DNA of 64,000 nucleotides from Alphaproteobacteria bacterium (GCA_020632795.1 JACKEV010000013.1:372001-436000); one strand, 5' to 3'. Positions 9,216 through 20,025 are shown, counted from the first letter of the stretch. A program made the numbers and translations. The notes: generated from the sequence alone by a model not told the origin.

Positions 9216-9508
9216 GGCTGGGACCCCTTGGCGTCCTGGAGCCGCAGCTCCTCCAGCGAGGCCGGGGCGGTAGGCTCGAGGAGCGATTCGAAGTCACGCA
9301 GGCGATCCAGCGCGGCGGCCAGATGAAGCAGCGACGAGAGCTGGCCTTGCCCGGTCTGCTCCATCCGGGCGACGGTCGCGATCGACAAGCCGCTGCGGGT
9401 GGCCATCTCCGCTTGCGTCCAGCCTCGACGCTTGCGCGCAGCGCGCAGCCGACTCGCGAGCATCCGCTCGACGTCGGTGGGGGTCAGGATCAACAGCAGG
9501 TCGTCCAT
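9212..9508 (-). CDS. hipB: HipB-type helix-turn-helix antitoxin/repressor
   Basis: A 98-residue antitoxin. A Cro/CI-type helix-turn-helix is clear in residues about 17-72 (RLRAARKRRGWTQAEMATRS then GLSIATVARMEQ). The C-terminal tail is where HipB proteins contact or tether HipA. It is the first gene of the operon, overlaps hipA by four bases and starts only three bases from a 21-bp-arm inverted repeat, as expected for an autorepressed toxin-antitoxin operon. An out-of-frame overlapping reading at the same place is a shadow. Confidence 0.88.
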   Translation of the reverse strand: MDDLLLILTPTDVERMLASRLRAARKRRGWTQAEMATRSGLSIATVARMEQTGQGQLSSLLHLAAALDRLRDFESLLEPTAPASLEELRLQDAKGSQP

Positions 9509-9510
9509 AC

Positions 9511-9571
9511 ATCACTCAATTTTGATGGATCATAACCAGAATTCTGGAAAGATCCATCAAAACTGAGTGAT
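9511..9571. promoter_or_regulatory. Nested palindromic operator of hipBA
   Basis: Two 21-nt arms, 9511-9531 and 9551-9571, are inverted repeats with one mismatch. A perfect 12-bp palindrome CCAGAATTCTGG lies exactly between them (9536-9547). The element abuts the hipB start and separates it from the tail of the MopE-like gene. It is AT-richer than its surroundings. By analogy with HipB autoregulation it should bind two or more HipB dimers; that is inference. Confidence 0.7.
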
Positions 9572-9576
9572 TGAAC

Positions 9577-11676
<2,100 letters not shown>

Positions 11677-11755
11677 GTCGTTCTCCATCATGAGAGATCC
11701 CGACCATAGCGCGGGTGGGGGTTGAGAGAAGTCCAAATTCTGGTTACTTGGGGAC

Positions 11756-13024
11756 ATGCCTCCCCAAGACCAGGGTGTCGTCCCCGCCGTGCCTCTGGGG
11801 GGCTTCCTGGCCGAGCTGCTGGAGCACCTCCCCAGGCTCCTGGCCTTGATGAAGAGCCGCGCCCTGGCCGAGCACCCGCGCTGGGGATCCCTGCTCCCCT
11901 TCCACCTCCCCCTCTTCGGCGGTCGCGCGTCCATCGGCCACTGTGTGCGGCCGGACGTCCTGATCACCGAGGACGGCCCCATGATCTGCGAGCTGGACTT
12001 CGTCCCCGCGGGCCGCGGGGTGACGCTCCTGGGCTTGCCGGTCGTGGCGCAGCAGCGCGCGTTCCTGGGCGCCTTCGCGGCGTGGTACCGGGGCCTCGGA
12101 TTCGATACAATCCTCTATGCCAGCGCGACGGTGGACGAGGACATCACGCTCGGCGACATGCGGCGCTTCTGTGTCGGAATGAGGGAGCATCTTGAGGTGG
12201 ACGTCCATCACGCCAACATCGATGACGTACAGTCGTTTGACGGCCTGATTGATCGACTGTACTACGCCTCCGAGATGCGGAGTCCCCGGCCGGTCATCGA
12301 CGGCGGCGCGTCCATCGTCACCGCCGAGCCCTGGCTGGACTCCAAGATGATCTTCGCCGTCGTCCACGACCAGGCGTCCGACCCGTTCCTCCTGTCGCAC
12401 CTGGGCGAGGACGCGCTGCGCTTCTTCAGGCGGGTGTTCCCGCGCAGCTACGACCTGGCGCAGCTCCGCCGCACGGACCCGGCGCTCCTGCGGCGGATCA
12501 CGGCAACCTCAACCCCGGACGCGCCTGCGGAGCGCAAGCGCTGGCTCCTCAAGAGCACGGCGGCGGACTCCTGGGGGTCTCGTGGGGTCGTCCTGGGGGC
12601 CAGCTACAGCGGGCGGCGCTTCCGGGAGGCGGTGATGCGCGGCGTGAGCCCGCGGCGAAAGGACCTCGGGGCGCGGCCGCTGCTCCAGCGCTTCGTCCCC
12701 TCGGTGGACTTCACGGCGGTGTGGGACGGGCTGGTCGAGGGGCGCTACCACCAGGTGGACCCTCGCGCCGTCGGCCACCGGGCCGATCCCGTGACCCTTG
12801 CGCCAGCGAGTCGGCCCGTGCACGCCCGCTTCGGCCCCTATGTCCTGGTCGACACGGCCCGCGGCGCGCTGACGGTCGCGCCCTACGGCGTCGGCGTGTT
12901 CCGTCAGGACGAACTGGTGCATGGTTCGAAGGACGCGATCCTGTGTGCTGTGAGGTTCGACGGGGAGGCGGTGACATGGCGGGATGATGGCGCGGGCGCC
13001 GAGGGTCGGGGCCCGAGGCCCTGA
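11756..13024 (+). CDS. Unknown protein, possibly ATP-grasp-like
   Basis: A 422-residue cytoplasmic protein that I do not recognise with certainty. The segment RPDVLITEDGPMICELDFVP (about 65-84) and the later KRWLLKSTAADSWGSRGVVLG (about 262-282) recall the acidic metal-binding strand and the nucleotide-binding loop of ATP-grasp ligases such as glutathionylspermidine-synthase-like enzymes. The order is unusual and no full motif set is visible, so this is only a hint. It is divergent from the MopE-like lipoprotein gene, with about 80 bp between starts. No signal peptide or membrane segment is seen. The last about 20 residues are low-complexity. Confidence 0.45.
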   Translation: MPPQDQGVVPAVPLGGFLAELLEHLPRLLALMKSRALAEHPRWGSLLPFHLPLFGGRASIGHCVRPDVLITEDGPMICELDFVPAGRGVTLLGLPVVAQQRAFLGAFAAWYRGLGFDTILYASATVDEDITLGDMRRFCVGMREHLEVDVHHANIDDVQSFDGLIDRLYYASEMRSPRPVIDGGASIVTAEPWLDSKMIFAVVHDQASDPFLLSHLGEDALRFFRRVFPRSYDLAQLRRTDPALLRRITATSTPDAPAERKRWLLKSTAADSWGSRGVVLGASYSGRRFREAVMRGVSPRRKDLGARPLLQRFVPSVDFTAVWDGLVEGRYHQVDPRAVGHRADPVTLAPASRPVHARFGPYVLVDTARGALTVAPYGVGVFRQDELVHGSKDAILCAVRFDGEAVTWRDDGAGAEGRGPRP

Positions 13025-13069
13025 GGGAGGCGTCGAACCGCGGCGCGGTGACGCTCCGCACCCCCCGTG

Positions 13070-13549
13070 TCACGGCTCAGAGGAGACGGACGCGCGCTCG
13101 GGCGGGCCCAGTTGCCGCTCCAAGACGATCTTCAGCCCCCGCCCCGGACTGTTCGTGGTCCCGATGATGTCGAAGCCGGCGCGGATGTTGAGGAGGAGCA
13201 TGGTCCTTCGCGCGTTGGTCGTGTGCGTTCGGATCCGCTGATACCCGACCTCGCGACAGCGCTCGTGCTGGAGGCGCATCAGCTCTGTGGCGATGCCACG
13301 CCGACGAAACTCGGGGGCGACCCCACCCAGCCAGCTGTAGAAGCGGCCGGGCCGATCGCAGTATCCGAGCTTGAAGCCGGCGACCTGTCCGTCCTCCAGG
13401 GCGACGATGCCCCAGGGATCGCGGAAATGGGCGAGCCGCGCGGAGAGATCAAGCGGGCTGCGCTGAGGGAAGACGCGGCCGGCGAGCGCCACGACGCCGT
13501 CCGCCACGGGGCCTTCCGGAACACCTTCGAGAGCACGATAGGTTGGCAT
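13070..13549 (-). CDS. GNAT-family N-acetyltransferase
   Basis: A 159-residue single-domain GNAT acetyltransferase, transferring acetyl from acetyl-CoA to an unknown amine. The acetyl-CoA pyrophosphate loop is visible in VAPEFRRRGIATELM (motif A, RRxGxA), preceded by the beta strand FYSWLGG and followed by a conserved TTNARRTMLLLNIRAGF motif B segment. The start ATG 13549 was preferred over an ATG 36 bases upstream because the family core begins here. It is convergent with the preceding gene. Substrate unknown. Confidence 0.8.
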   Translation of the reverse strand: MPTYRALEGVPEGPVADGVVALAGRVFPQRSPLDLSARLAHFRDPWGIVALEDGQVAGFKLGYCDRPGRFYSWLGGVAPEFRRRGIATELMRLQHERCREVGYQRIRTHTTNARRTMLLLNIRAGFDIIGTTNSPGRGLKIVLERQLGPPERASVSSEP

Positions 13550-13663
13550 GCGATCCGGATACCTTCCCCCGGCGATCCCGGCCAACCCGCCCCGCGTTTC
13601 GTCGTCGGCACCGGCGACGCCGACCCCCTGGCACGCCTGCTGGTCGGCTGGCTTGGCCCCCCG

Positions 13664-14407
13664 TCATCCGATCGGCCGCCGGTTCCACACGTCGTCGGCC
13701 GACCTGGCCTCCGGGCGTGCCTGCGCCATGACCTCCACCAGCGGATGGTGACCGACCAGCGCGTCACCGCATGTGGGCGCGGCGATCCGGTCCATGCGGA
13801 AGGTTCGCGATGCGTCCTTGTCGAGGTCCCAGGCAAGGATGTACCAGGTCGGTGCGTGGAGCACGAGCGCGATGCACTCGACGTGCCTGGACGACGTCGC
13901 ACCCGCTGCGTCGACGTAGTCGAAGGCCATCGACCGGGAGCCCGTGAAGCAACGCTCGAACACCGACAGCAGGGTGTCGTCGACCTCGCCGAGCGACCGC
14001 CTGACGCGCTCGCTGGAGGGGGCTCCGACGAGGATGCGGCGCTCCAGTTTCTTCATCGCCCGCCGACGCTCCGGCGACAACGCCATGCGGGCCCGGTCCA
14101 GCGCGGCCTCGGCGCTCCCCGCGAAGGGCATGTGCGGCGTGGCCTTCAGGATGGCGACGGACAGCGCGAGGCCGATGATCTCTGCGACCTCGAAGTGCAC
14201 CGCGCGCGGGCGGCCGTCCGGAGCGATGCGCACCCCCCCTCCCGGCCCCGGCGTCGCGTGGATGTCGTGGCCGGCGTCGCGCAGGGAGGCGATGTCGCGG
14301 TAGACCGTGCGCTCGGACACGCCGAGCGCCCTGGCGACGGCCGGGACCGTCGTGGGCCTGCGGTAGAGGAGGTTCAGGAGGCGGTCACGGCGCGCTGCGG
14401 TCTTCAT
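13664..14407 (-). CDS. YafY-type transcriptional regulator with HTH and WYL domains
   Basis: A 247-residue DNA-binding regulator. Residues 1-60 form a winged helix-turn-helix of the HTH_11/DeoR type (TTVPAVARALGVSERTVYRDIASLRDAGHDI, split here only by family knowledge of the fold). Residues about 140-230 are a WYL domain with the WYILAWDLDK and FRMDRI segments; WYL domains sense ligands or nucleic acids. ATG 14407 fits the family start. It is divergent from an epoxide-hydrolase gene, and an inverted repeat lies between the two, so it probably controls that gene and itself. Confidence 0.85.
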   Translation of the reverse strand: MKTAARRDRLLNLLYRRPTTVPAVARALGVSERTVYRDIASLRDAGHDIHATPGPGGGVRIAPDGRPRAVHFEVAEIIGLALSVAILKATPHMPFAGSAEAALDRARMALSPERRRAMKKLERRILVGAPSSERVRRSLGEVDDTLLSVFERCFTGSRSMAFDYVDAAGATSSRHVECIALVLHAPTWYILAWDLDKDASRTFRMDRIAAPTCGDALVGHHPLVEVMAQARPEARSADDVWNRRPIG

Positions 14408-14427
14408 GGTCACACCATCGGTCAATA

Positions 14428-14490
14428 CCCTGACGATTCCTGTCAGTGATCAGGGTCGCGATAGGAAATACCTGCCAGGAACTGTCAGGG
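14428..14490. promoter_or_regulatory. Inverted-repeat operator between WYL regulator and epoxide hydrolase
   Basis: Arms CCCTGACGATTCCTG (14428-14442) and CAGGAACTGTCAGGG (14476-14490) match as inverted repeats at 13 of 15 positions. A third partial half-site (TGTCAGTGATCAGGG) lies between them. Their place in the divergent spacer, 21 bp from the regulator start, fits an operator for the WYL protein; binding is inference. Confidence 0.55.
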
Positions 14491-14583
14491 TCTGATGTGA
14501 GAGAGGGGGTGGCCGCTGCAGGCCGGAGGGCGTCGCTCGAAGCGAGGGTGACGGACCCTCGACAGACCATGAGGACAAGAGAC

Positions 14584-15528
14584 ATGTTCGATCCCACGAC
14601 CTTTCCTGAGCCCACCCTCCACCCCGTCAACGGGGTGGAGCTGGAGGTCTTCGAAGCCGGCGAGCAGAACGCAGGCAATCCCGTCGTTCTCTGTCATGGC
14701 TGGCCGGAGCACGCCTTCTCCTGGCGCCACCAGGTGCCCGCCCTCGTCGAGGCCGGCTACCACGTCATCGTCCCGAACCAGCGAGGGTACGGCAACTCCT
14801 CCCGCCCGGCCGACGTGAACGCCTACGGCCTCGACGAACTGTCCGGCGATCTCGTCGCGCTGCTCGATCACTACGGGTACGAGCGCGCGACCTTCATCGG
14901 CCACGACTGGGGCGCGTCGGTCGTCTGGGGACTGACGCTGTTGCACCCGGACCGCGTCAGCAAGCTCATCGCCCTGAGCGTGCCGTACCAGGTGCGCACG
15001 GAGAAGCCGTGGGTCGCGTTCATCGAAGACCTGCTCGGCAGCGACAACTACTTCGTCCACTTCAACCGGCATCCAGGCGTCGCGGACGCCGTCCTCGACG
15101 CGAACACCGCCCGGTTCCTGCGCAACCTGTTCCGGAAGAACGAGCCCCCCGCCGAGCCGCGGCCGGGCAACGCGATGATCCATCGCGCCTTGGCGGAGAC
15201 ACCCCTCGGCGAACCCGTGATGAGCGACCGCGAGCTGGCCGTCCTCGTCGCGGCCTTCGAGACCTCCGGCTTCACGGGCGGCATCAACTGGTATCGGAAC
15301 GTCGACCGCAACTGGCACCGCCTGGCCGGCGTGGATCCCATCATTCGCCAGCCCGCGCTCATGATCTACGGTGAGCGGGATGGGGTCGCGCGGTCCGACG
15401 TCCTGGAGGCGTTCGTGCCGAACGTGGACGTTCTCGATCTGGACTGCGGCCACTGGATTCAGCAGGAGATGCCCGAAGAGACGAACCGAGCCATCCTGGA
15501 CTGGCTGGCGCAGCAGGACGCCCGGTAG
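14584..15528 (+). CDS. Alpha/beta-hydrolase, epoxide hydrolase type
   Basis: A 314-residue alpha/beta-hydrolase of the epoxide hydrolase branch. Seen: the oxyanion motif HGWPE (38-42), the nucleophile elbow GHDWGAS with Asp108 as the attacking residue, a cap region with GGINWYRNVDRNW (a Tyr is expected to hold the epoxide oxygen), and the terminal DCGHWIQQEMPEE with the catalytic His. An Asp nucleophile rather than Ser separates it from esterases; haloalkane dehalogenase remains a weaker alternative. ATG 14584 is preferred over upstream in-frame starts because the conserved fold begins here. Probably controlled by the divergent WYL regulator. Confidence 0.85.
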   Translation: MFDPTTFPEPTLHPVNGVELEVFEAGEQNAGNPVVLCHGWPEHAFSWRHQVPALVEAGYHVIVPNQRGYGNSSRPADVNAYGLDELSGDLVALLDHYGYERATFIGHDWGASVVWGLTLLHPDRVSKLIALSVPYQVRTEKPWVAFIEDLLGSDNYFVHFNRHPGVADAVLDANTARFLRNLFRKNEPPAEPRPGNAMIHRALAETPLGEPVMSDRELAVLVAAFETSGFTGGINWYRNVDRNWHRLAGVDPIIRQPALMIYGERDGVARSDVLEAFVPNVDVLDLDCGHWIQQEMPEETNRAILDWLAQQDAR

Positions 15529-15655
15529 CCCACGGCCTCGAACCGCACGCGGTACAGTACGTCCCGCATGACCTCGACGTCCTGGCTCTCGAACCGGAGG
15601 TGTCGGGGGCGGGCGTGTGGCCGGGGGGCAGCTCCTCGGCGGACCTCTGCAGAGG

Positions 15656-15714
15656 AGCGGGGAGACTGGACTCGGGCCCGCCGAGCGGAGGCACCTTCTG
15701 CTCCCGACGCCCTG
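15656..15714. repeat. Degenerate tRNA-Pro 3'-half-like dispersed sequence
   Basis: The stretch GGGGAGACTGGACTCGGG followed by CTTCTGCTCCCG resembles the complement of a tRNA-Pro 3' half (acceptor stem, T-arm and anticodon stem), and closely matches the sequence at 39,743-39,797, including an extra GCC-rich block between the T-arm and anticodon parts. No 5' half is present, so it is not a functional tRNA. It lies in the 200-bp gap between the epoxide hydrolase and the MORN-like gene, in which I see nothing else. Confidence 0.4.
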
Positions 15715-15731
15715 GCCTGAGGCGAGGGCGG

Positions 15732-17135
15732 TCAGTCCTTCCGCCACCGGCCGAAGATCCTGCGGGGCGGCGGCTCAGGCTCGGGCTCCGGGCACGGGCC
15801 TTCGGAGACCACCGCTCCGCCCTGCATGCAGACGATCGCATCGGGCTCCTTGCGCGCGGGCAGCTTGACCACGCGGCAGGTCCCCACGCAGGTGGCGCCC
15901 TGCACCTGACCGTAGACGCTCTCCTTCCGCCCGTCCGCGTAGACGATCATGATGGAGCCCTCCGGGTTGTCGGCCCGGCCCTCCACCAGGGGCCCGGAGT
16001 AGACGACATGCCGGTCCTCCAGGTAGGTGATCAGGGCCCCGGACACCTGGATATCGTTCTGGAAGGGACCCAATCGCGCCTCGACGCGGCGGCCGCCCTC
16101 CCACCGCTCCGCCTCCCCGTGCCCGGTGGCCAGCCCCCCTCGGAAGGTGCCGATGTGAACCAGGATCGCCTCTCCCTCCATGCTCACCCGGCGGCCCTGG
16201 CCGTCCTGACAGTCGCCCTCCAGGCAGAGCCCGGGCGCGGCGGGCGGGGGAGGCGGCGTCCGGGGGTCGGCGCCGCAGCGCCGGGGCAGGAAGGACCGCA
16301 TGAAGACGTGGCCGTCCTCGCTCCCCGTGGCGTAGCGCCAGACCTCCCAGCCGAAGAGCTCCTCCCGCATGATGCCCTGCTCCATCAGCTCGGGGGGCGG
16401 CGGGGCCAGGCCCAGGGGCACCGCGCCGGTCCAGGCCGCGAAGAGGTGCCCGCTGGTCCGGTCGCGGAAGCCCGCCTGCGGGAAGCCGACGCCCACCACG
16501 ACGCCGTCCTTCACGTCCATCAACACCCCCCCGGTGAGGGAGACCGGCAGCGCGGGGTCCAGCATGCCCAGGCGCTCGCGCATGGCGACGACGGCGTCGT
16601 CCGTCGCGGCGCAGCCGACGAGGCTCAGCAGGTCCTCGGGCGCGGGAGGCGTGATCTCGGCGCCGCCCCAGGGGCCGGACAGCGCCATCTGGTAGAGGCC
16701 TCCCTTGTCCACGGAGGCCGCGACGTGGAAGCCCTGCACGTCGGCGTGCAGGATGCGCTTACCCCGCTCCTGCACCGCGTCGCCCAGCAGCGCCTCGATC
16801 TCCTCGAAGCCCATGCCCATGCGCAGGCCGAAGGGCAGGGCGTCGGCGTAGCCCTCGGAGGGCTGGGGGGCGTCCACCCTCTGGCCCTCCCCCAGGAAGA
16901 GCAGCAGGCGGAGCGCGGGCTCCGGGCTGTCGCTGACCCCGAGCCCCAGGGCGGGGTCGTAGACCAACGGCCGCCCGCCTGCGGAGCGCGCGTCCGGGAC
17001 ACCGGTCAGCTCAAGCCCGGCGTCCACCTCCCCGGCCGGCCGGGACAGCCACACAAGCCATTCGTCCCCGGTGGGCAGGGCGGCGCGGGCCTCCGCCGAG
17101 AGGACGAGGAGCACTGCGACAAGGAACACCGACAT
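15732..17135 (-). CDS. Exported protein with MORN-like repeats
   Basis: A 467-residue protein with a signal peptide (MSVFLVAVLLVLSAEARA, cleavage after ARA). The open frame extends far upstream, but ATG 17135 directly precedes the signal sequence and is the sensible start. The first two thirds show no recognised domain. The C-terminal part has GDCQDGQG, GTFRGGLATGHGEA, and YSGPLVEGRADNPEGSIMI segments that follow the MORN repeat rhythm (Y-x-G-x-F...G...G-x-G). MORN repeats bind lipids or act as spacers at membranes. A Pro/Glu/Arg tail ends the protein. Likely periplasmic or outer-membrane associated; function unknown. Confidence 0.65.
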   Translation of the reverse strand: MSVFLVAVLLVLSAEARAALPTGDEWLVWLSRPAGEVDAGLELTGVPDARSAGGRPLVYDPALGLGVSDSPEPALRLLLFLGEGQRVDAPQPSEGYADALPFGLRMGMGFEEIEALLGDAVQERGKRILHADVQGFHVAASVDKGGLYQMALSGPWGGAEITPPAPEDLLSLVGCAATDDAVVAMRERLGMLDPALPVSLTGGVLMDVKDGVVVGVGFPQAGFRDRTSGHLFAAWTGAVPLGLAPPPPELMEQGIMREELFGWEVWRYATGSEDGHVFMRSFLPRRCGADPRTPPPPPAAPGLCLEGDCQDGQGRRVSMEGEAILVHIGTFRGGLATGHGEAERWEGGRRVEARLGPFQNDIQVSGALITYLEDRHVVYSGPLVEGRADNPEGSIMIVYADGRKESVYGQVQGATCVGTCRVVKLPARKEPDAIVCMQGGAVVSEGPCPEPEPEPPPRRIFGRWRKD

Positions 17136-17476
17136 CCTGCACCCCAGCCGCCCCGGAGTCGCGGGCGTGAGGCATTCTATCGTCGGCGGGGCGGGAGGGT
17201 GTGGTGGGGTGGCGCTTCGTGGCGCCCGCGACGGCGGCAGACCGTGCCCTTCACCAGGCGCTCGGGGTAACGACCGGCCTGTCCCACCGTGCCCGGCCAG
17301 GCGAGTCGCCGGTCGACGAGCGCCTTCGCCAGCGCTCGCGGCCGAAGCACCGTGGGGGCCGACGTCCTGTCCTCCAACGCCACCGGCCGTGGCAGGGAGG
17401 GGGGCAGGGTGAGCGCTTGGAGGGTATGGGGCTCCTTCGTGTCCATGGAACTGCACCAACGAGGTGGGCCCCCACG
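17136..17476. other. Intergenic stretch without a convincing gene
   Basis: This 341-bp spacer separates two divergent genes. Short open frames exist on both strands but have no recognisable domain, no good ribosome-binding site and the codon bias of a shadow. It presumably carries both promoters; I could not pin them down in the GC-rich background. Confidence 0.4.
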
Positions 17477-18001
17477 ATGCTGTCAGCTCTGTTTTTTCGC
17501 GGGATGAACCTTGGTAATCGACGTCTGACCAACGTGGACCTCGCGGCCGCGTTGGTGGCCTGCGGCTGCAGGGAACCACGGATCTACCAGGCCAGCGGCA
17601 ACGCCGTGGTCGAAGATCCGCGGGGCCCCGAGGCGCTGCGTGCGGCGGTGGAGGAGGGCCTCGCGACGGCGCTGGGCTACTCTGTCCCCACCTTCGTGAG
17701 GTCCGCCGACGCCGTGCGTGCCATCGCCTCCGCGGACCCGTTCCCCGGGCGCCAGATGGGTGGAAAGCTCCAGGTGGGCATCCTGCGCCAGGCCCCTTCC
17801 GGGGAGGCTCGGTCCCTGGTGGCCTCCCTGGATGGCGAGGCCGACGCGCTGGCCCTCGGCGAGCAGGAGCTGTTCTGGTGGCCCTCCGGCTCCATCCTCG
17901 ACAGCTCGCTGGACCTCAAGGCTCTGGAGCGCGCTCTGGGTCCATGGACCCAACGGACCCACGGCACGGTGCAGAGACTGACGAAGAAGTACTTCAGCTG
18001 A
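17477..18001 (+). CDS. DUF1697 family protein
   Basis: A 174-residue protein of the DUF1697 family. The family signature is at the very N-terminus (ALFFRGMNLGNRRLTNVDLAAAL, shown here in part as RGMNLGNRRLTNVDL) followed by the YQASGNAVVED strand (homologues have SGNVVF). The domain starts at ATG 17477, which I therefore chose over an in-frame ATG about 66 bp upstream. The product is a small cytoplasmic protein of unknown function. It is convergent with the following oxidoreductase gene. Confidence 0.8.
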   Translation: MLSALFFRGMNLGNRRLTNVDLAAALVACGCREPRIYQASGNAVVEDPRGPEALRAAVEEGLATALGYSVPTFVRSADAVRAIASADPFPGRQMGGKLQVGILRQAPSGEARSLVASLDGEADALALGEQELFWWPSGSILDSSLDLKALERALGPWTQRTHGTVQRLTKKYFS

Positions 18002-18061
18002 ACCGGGTCATGGCCCGCGGGCATCCGCGTCAGTCGGCGGCGGCTGCGGCGTTGGGGGGTC

Positions 18062-19054
18062 TCAGGCGGCCTGCTCAGGGCTCGCCGACGGGACCACGAG
18101 GACGTCGCCTCCGGCGCCCTGCTCGGCGCGGCGATGGGCCTCGGCCACCGCTTCGATGGGGAAGCGGGCCACGACGCGTGGGCGGATGGCCCCGCGGCTG
18201 AGCAGGTCCGCCAGGAGCTCGGTCCGCTCGCGGGTCCCCGCGACGACCGCGAACAGGGCCCGGGGCCCTCGACCCCATCGGGACACCAGCATCTGCACGA
18301 GCACCCCGAGGCTGGCGTACAGCGTCACGTACCGCCCCCGCTCCGTCAGGACCGGCCGGCTGTGACGGAAGCTGGAGGCGTCGGCGGTGTCGAACACGAC
18401 GTCCCAGGTCTCGCCCAGGGTGGCGAAGTCGACCGCGCGGTAGTCCAGCACCTCGTCGGCGCCGAGCTCGCGCATCACGTCGAGAGACGCTCGGCTCCCG
18501 ACGGCGGTCACGTGCGCGCCCAGGTGGCGAGCGATCCGGACGGCGAAGCGACCGACACCGCCTGCCCCGCCGAGCACGAGCACCCGCTCCCCGGCCTGCA
18601 CCCTGGCGAGGTCGTTGAGGCAGTGCCAGGCGGTCCCCGCGCCATAGGGCACCGCTGCGGCCTCGGCGTGGGAGACGTTCTCCGGCCGGCGTGCCAGCGC
18701 GCCGTCGGCCGGGACGGCGATGTACTCGGCCCACGCGCCGCCCGACGGCGACGAGCCGAACACGGCGTCTCCCACGGCGAAGCGGTCGACCGCGTCGCCG
18801 ACCGAGGCCACCACGCCGGAGAACGCCGTGCCCTGGACGGGGTGCCGTGGACCGAAGAAGCCCATGAACGCCCTGCCCACGACGCTCAGCAGCGCGCCGA
18901 AGTCTCCGGAGCGCACCCGCAGGTCGCCGGCCGTGACGGCGCTCGCCCGGACATGAACCAGCACCTCGTGCGGCTTCGGGGTGGGGATGGGCAGGCTGCG
19001 CACCTCGAGGATCGAGGCGGGACCATACGAGGGCGTGAAAGCGGCGTTCATCAT
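18062..19054 (-). CDS. MDR-family NAD(P)H-dependent quinone oxidoreductase/alcohol dehydrogenase
   Basis: A 330-residue medium-chain dehydrogenase/reductase. The GroES-like N-terminal domain has HEVLVHVRASAVTAGDLRVR without a full set of zinc-binding Cys/His residues, pointing to the zinc-free quinone-reductase branch. The Rossmann nucleotide-binding motif is VLVLGGAGGVGRFAVRIA. ATG 19054 has GGAG seven bases upstream and is preferred over an ATG at 19075. It is divergent from a LysR regulator, the usual arrangement for an inducible NADPH quinone reductase or detoxification gene. Substrate unknown. Confidence 0.85.
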   Translation of the reverse strand: MMNAAFTPSYGPASILEVRSLPIPTPKPHEVLVHVRASAVTAGDLRVRSGDFGALLSVVGRAFMGFFGPRHPVQGTAFSGVVASVGDAVDRFAVGDAVFGSSPSGGAWAEYIAVPADGALARRPENVSHAEAAAVPYGAGTAWHCLNDLARVQAGERVLVLGGAGGVGRFAVRIARHLGAHVTAVGSRASLDVMRELGADEVLDYRAVDFATLGETWDVVFDTADASSFRHSRPVLTERGRYVTLYASLGVLVQMLVSRWGRGPRALFAVVAGTRERTELLADLLSRGAIRPRVVARFPIEAVAEAHRRAEQGAGGDVLVVPSASPEQAA

Positions 19055-19158
19055 GGGATTCTCCGGAAGGGACACCCCCAGGTTAGCCCTACGCGAATGC
19101 GATAACGATTGCCCTTTGTTGCATGACGACCCTACAATTTCGTATGGATTGGCGAAGC

Positions 19159-20025
19159 GTGACCTTTGACTGGAACCGGGCTCGGGCCTTCCTCGTGACC
19201 GCCGAGGAGGGGTCGTTCTCTGCGGCTGCGCGTGCTCTGGGGTCGACCCAGCCCACGGTCAGTCGCCAGGTGGCGGCGCTGGAGGAGGAGCTGGGGGTGA
19301 CGCTGTTCGCGCGCGTCGGCACCCGGCTGGAGCTGACCGAGGGGGGTCTGGGGCTGATCGAGCACGTTCGACCGATGGGGCAGGCCGCCGCGAAGGTGTC
19401 GCTCGCCGCGGCAGGCGCATCGGACGTCGTCGAGGGCCCGGTCACGCTGACCGCGGGGGAGGTGACGTGCGCCTTCGTCCTCCCGCCCGTCATCGCGGCG
19501 CTGCGCGTCGACCATCCGGGCATCGCGGTCGAGCTGGTCGCGTCCAACGAGCTCCGGGACCTCCATCGACGGGAGGCCGACATCGCGGTGCGCTCGGTGC
19601 GCCCGACCCACCCGGACCTGTTCGCCCGCCGCGTGCGTGACGTGAAGGCGGCCCTGTTCGCGTCGCGCGCCTACGTCGAGCGGGTCGGACCGCTGGACGC
19701 CTTCTGCGACGCGTCCCGCGCCGAGATCCTGAACTTCAACCACGGCACCGCGCTGCACGACGGGCTCGTTCAGGCCGGCGTCCCGGTGACCCCGGCGCAG
19801 TTTCCGACCGTCGCGGCCAACCAACTGGTCCAGTGGGCGCTGTGCCGCGCGGGCGCGGGCGTGTGCATCATGGTCGACGCGGTGGGGCGGGCCGATCCGG
19901 ACGTGGTGCGCGTCCTCCCGGCGTTCGAGGTGTCCATCCCGTCGTGGTTGGTGTGTCACCGGGAGCTGCGCACGAGCCGCCGACTCCGAATTGTCTGGGA
20001 CCGGCTGGTTGAGGTGCTGGGCTGA
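19159..20025 (+). CDS. LysR-family transcriptional regulator
   Basis: A 288-residue LysR-type regulator. The winged helix-turn-helix is clear (FLVTAEEGSFSAAARALGST then QPTVSRQVAALEEELG), followed by the linker helix and a periplasmic-binding-fold effector domain beginning near residue 80. I chose GTG 19159 because family members begin with the equivalent FDWNRARAFL stretch; ATGs at 19123 and 19144 in frame would add 5-12 residues. It is divergent from the quinone oxidoreductase gene, with about 100 bp between them, and probably regulates it in response to an unknown inducer. Confidence 0.85.
   Translation: MTFDWNRARAFLVTAEEGSFSAAARALGSTQPTVSRQVAALEEELGVTLFARVGTRLELTEGGLGLIEHVRPMGQAAAKVSLAAAGASDVVEGPVTLTAGEVTCAFVLPPVIAALRVDHPGIAVELVASNELRDLHRREADIAVRSVRPTHPDLFARRVRDVKAALFASRAYVERVGPLDAFCDASRAEILNFNHGTALHDGLVQAGVPVTPAQFPTVAANQLVQWALCRAGAGVCIMVDAVGRADPDVVRVLPAFEVSIPSWLVCHRELRTSRRLRIVWDRLVEVLG

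Noticed and set aside
15600..17270. A 556-residue rightward frame over the MORN-like gene
   Set aside because: Shadow: no domain, no start signal, and the opposite strand has a signal peptide and repeats.
19055..19158. A LysR-box operator between the oxidoreductase and LysR genes
   Set aside because: Partial symmetry (GCGATAACGATTGC) exists, but no convincing T-N11-A palindrome could be fixed, so it is not listed as a feature.
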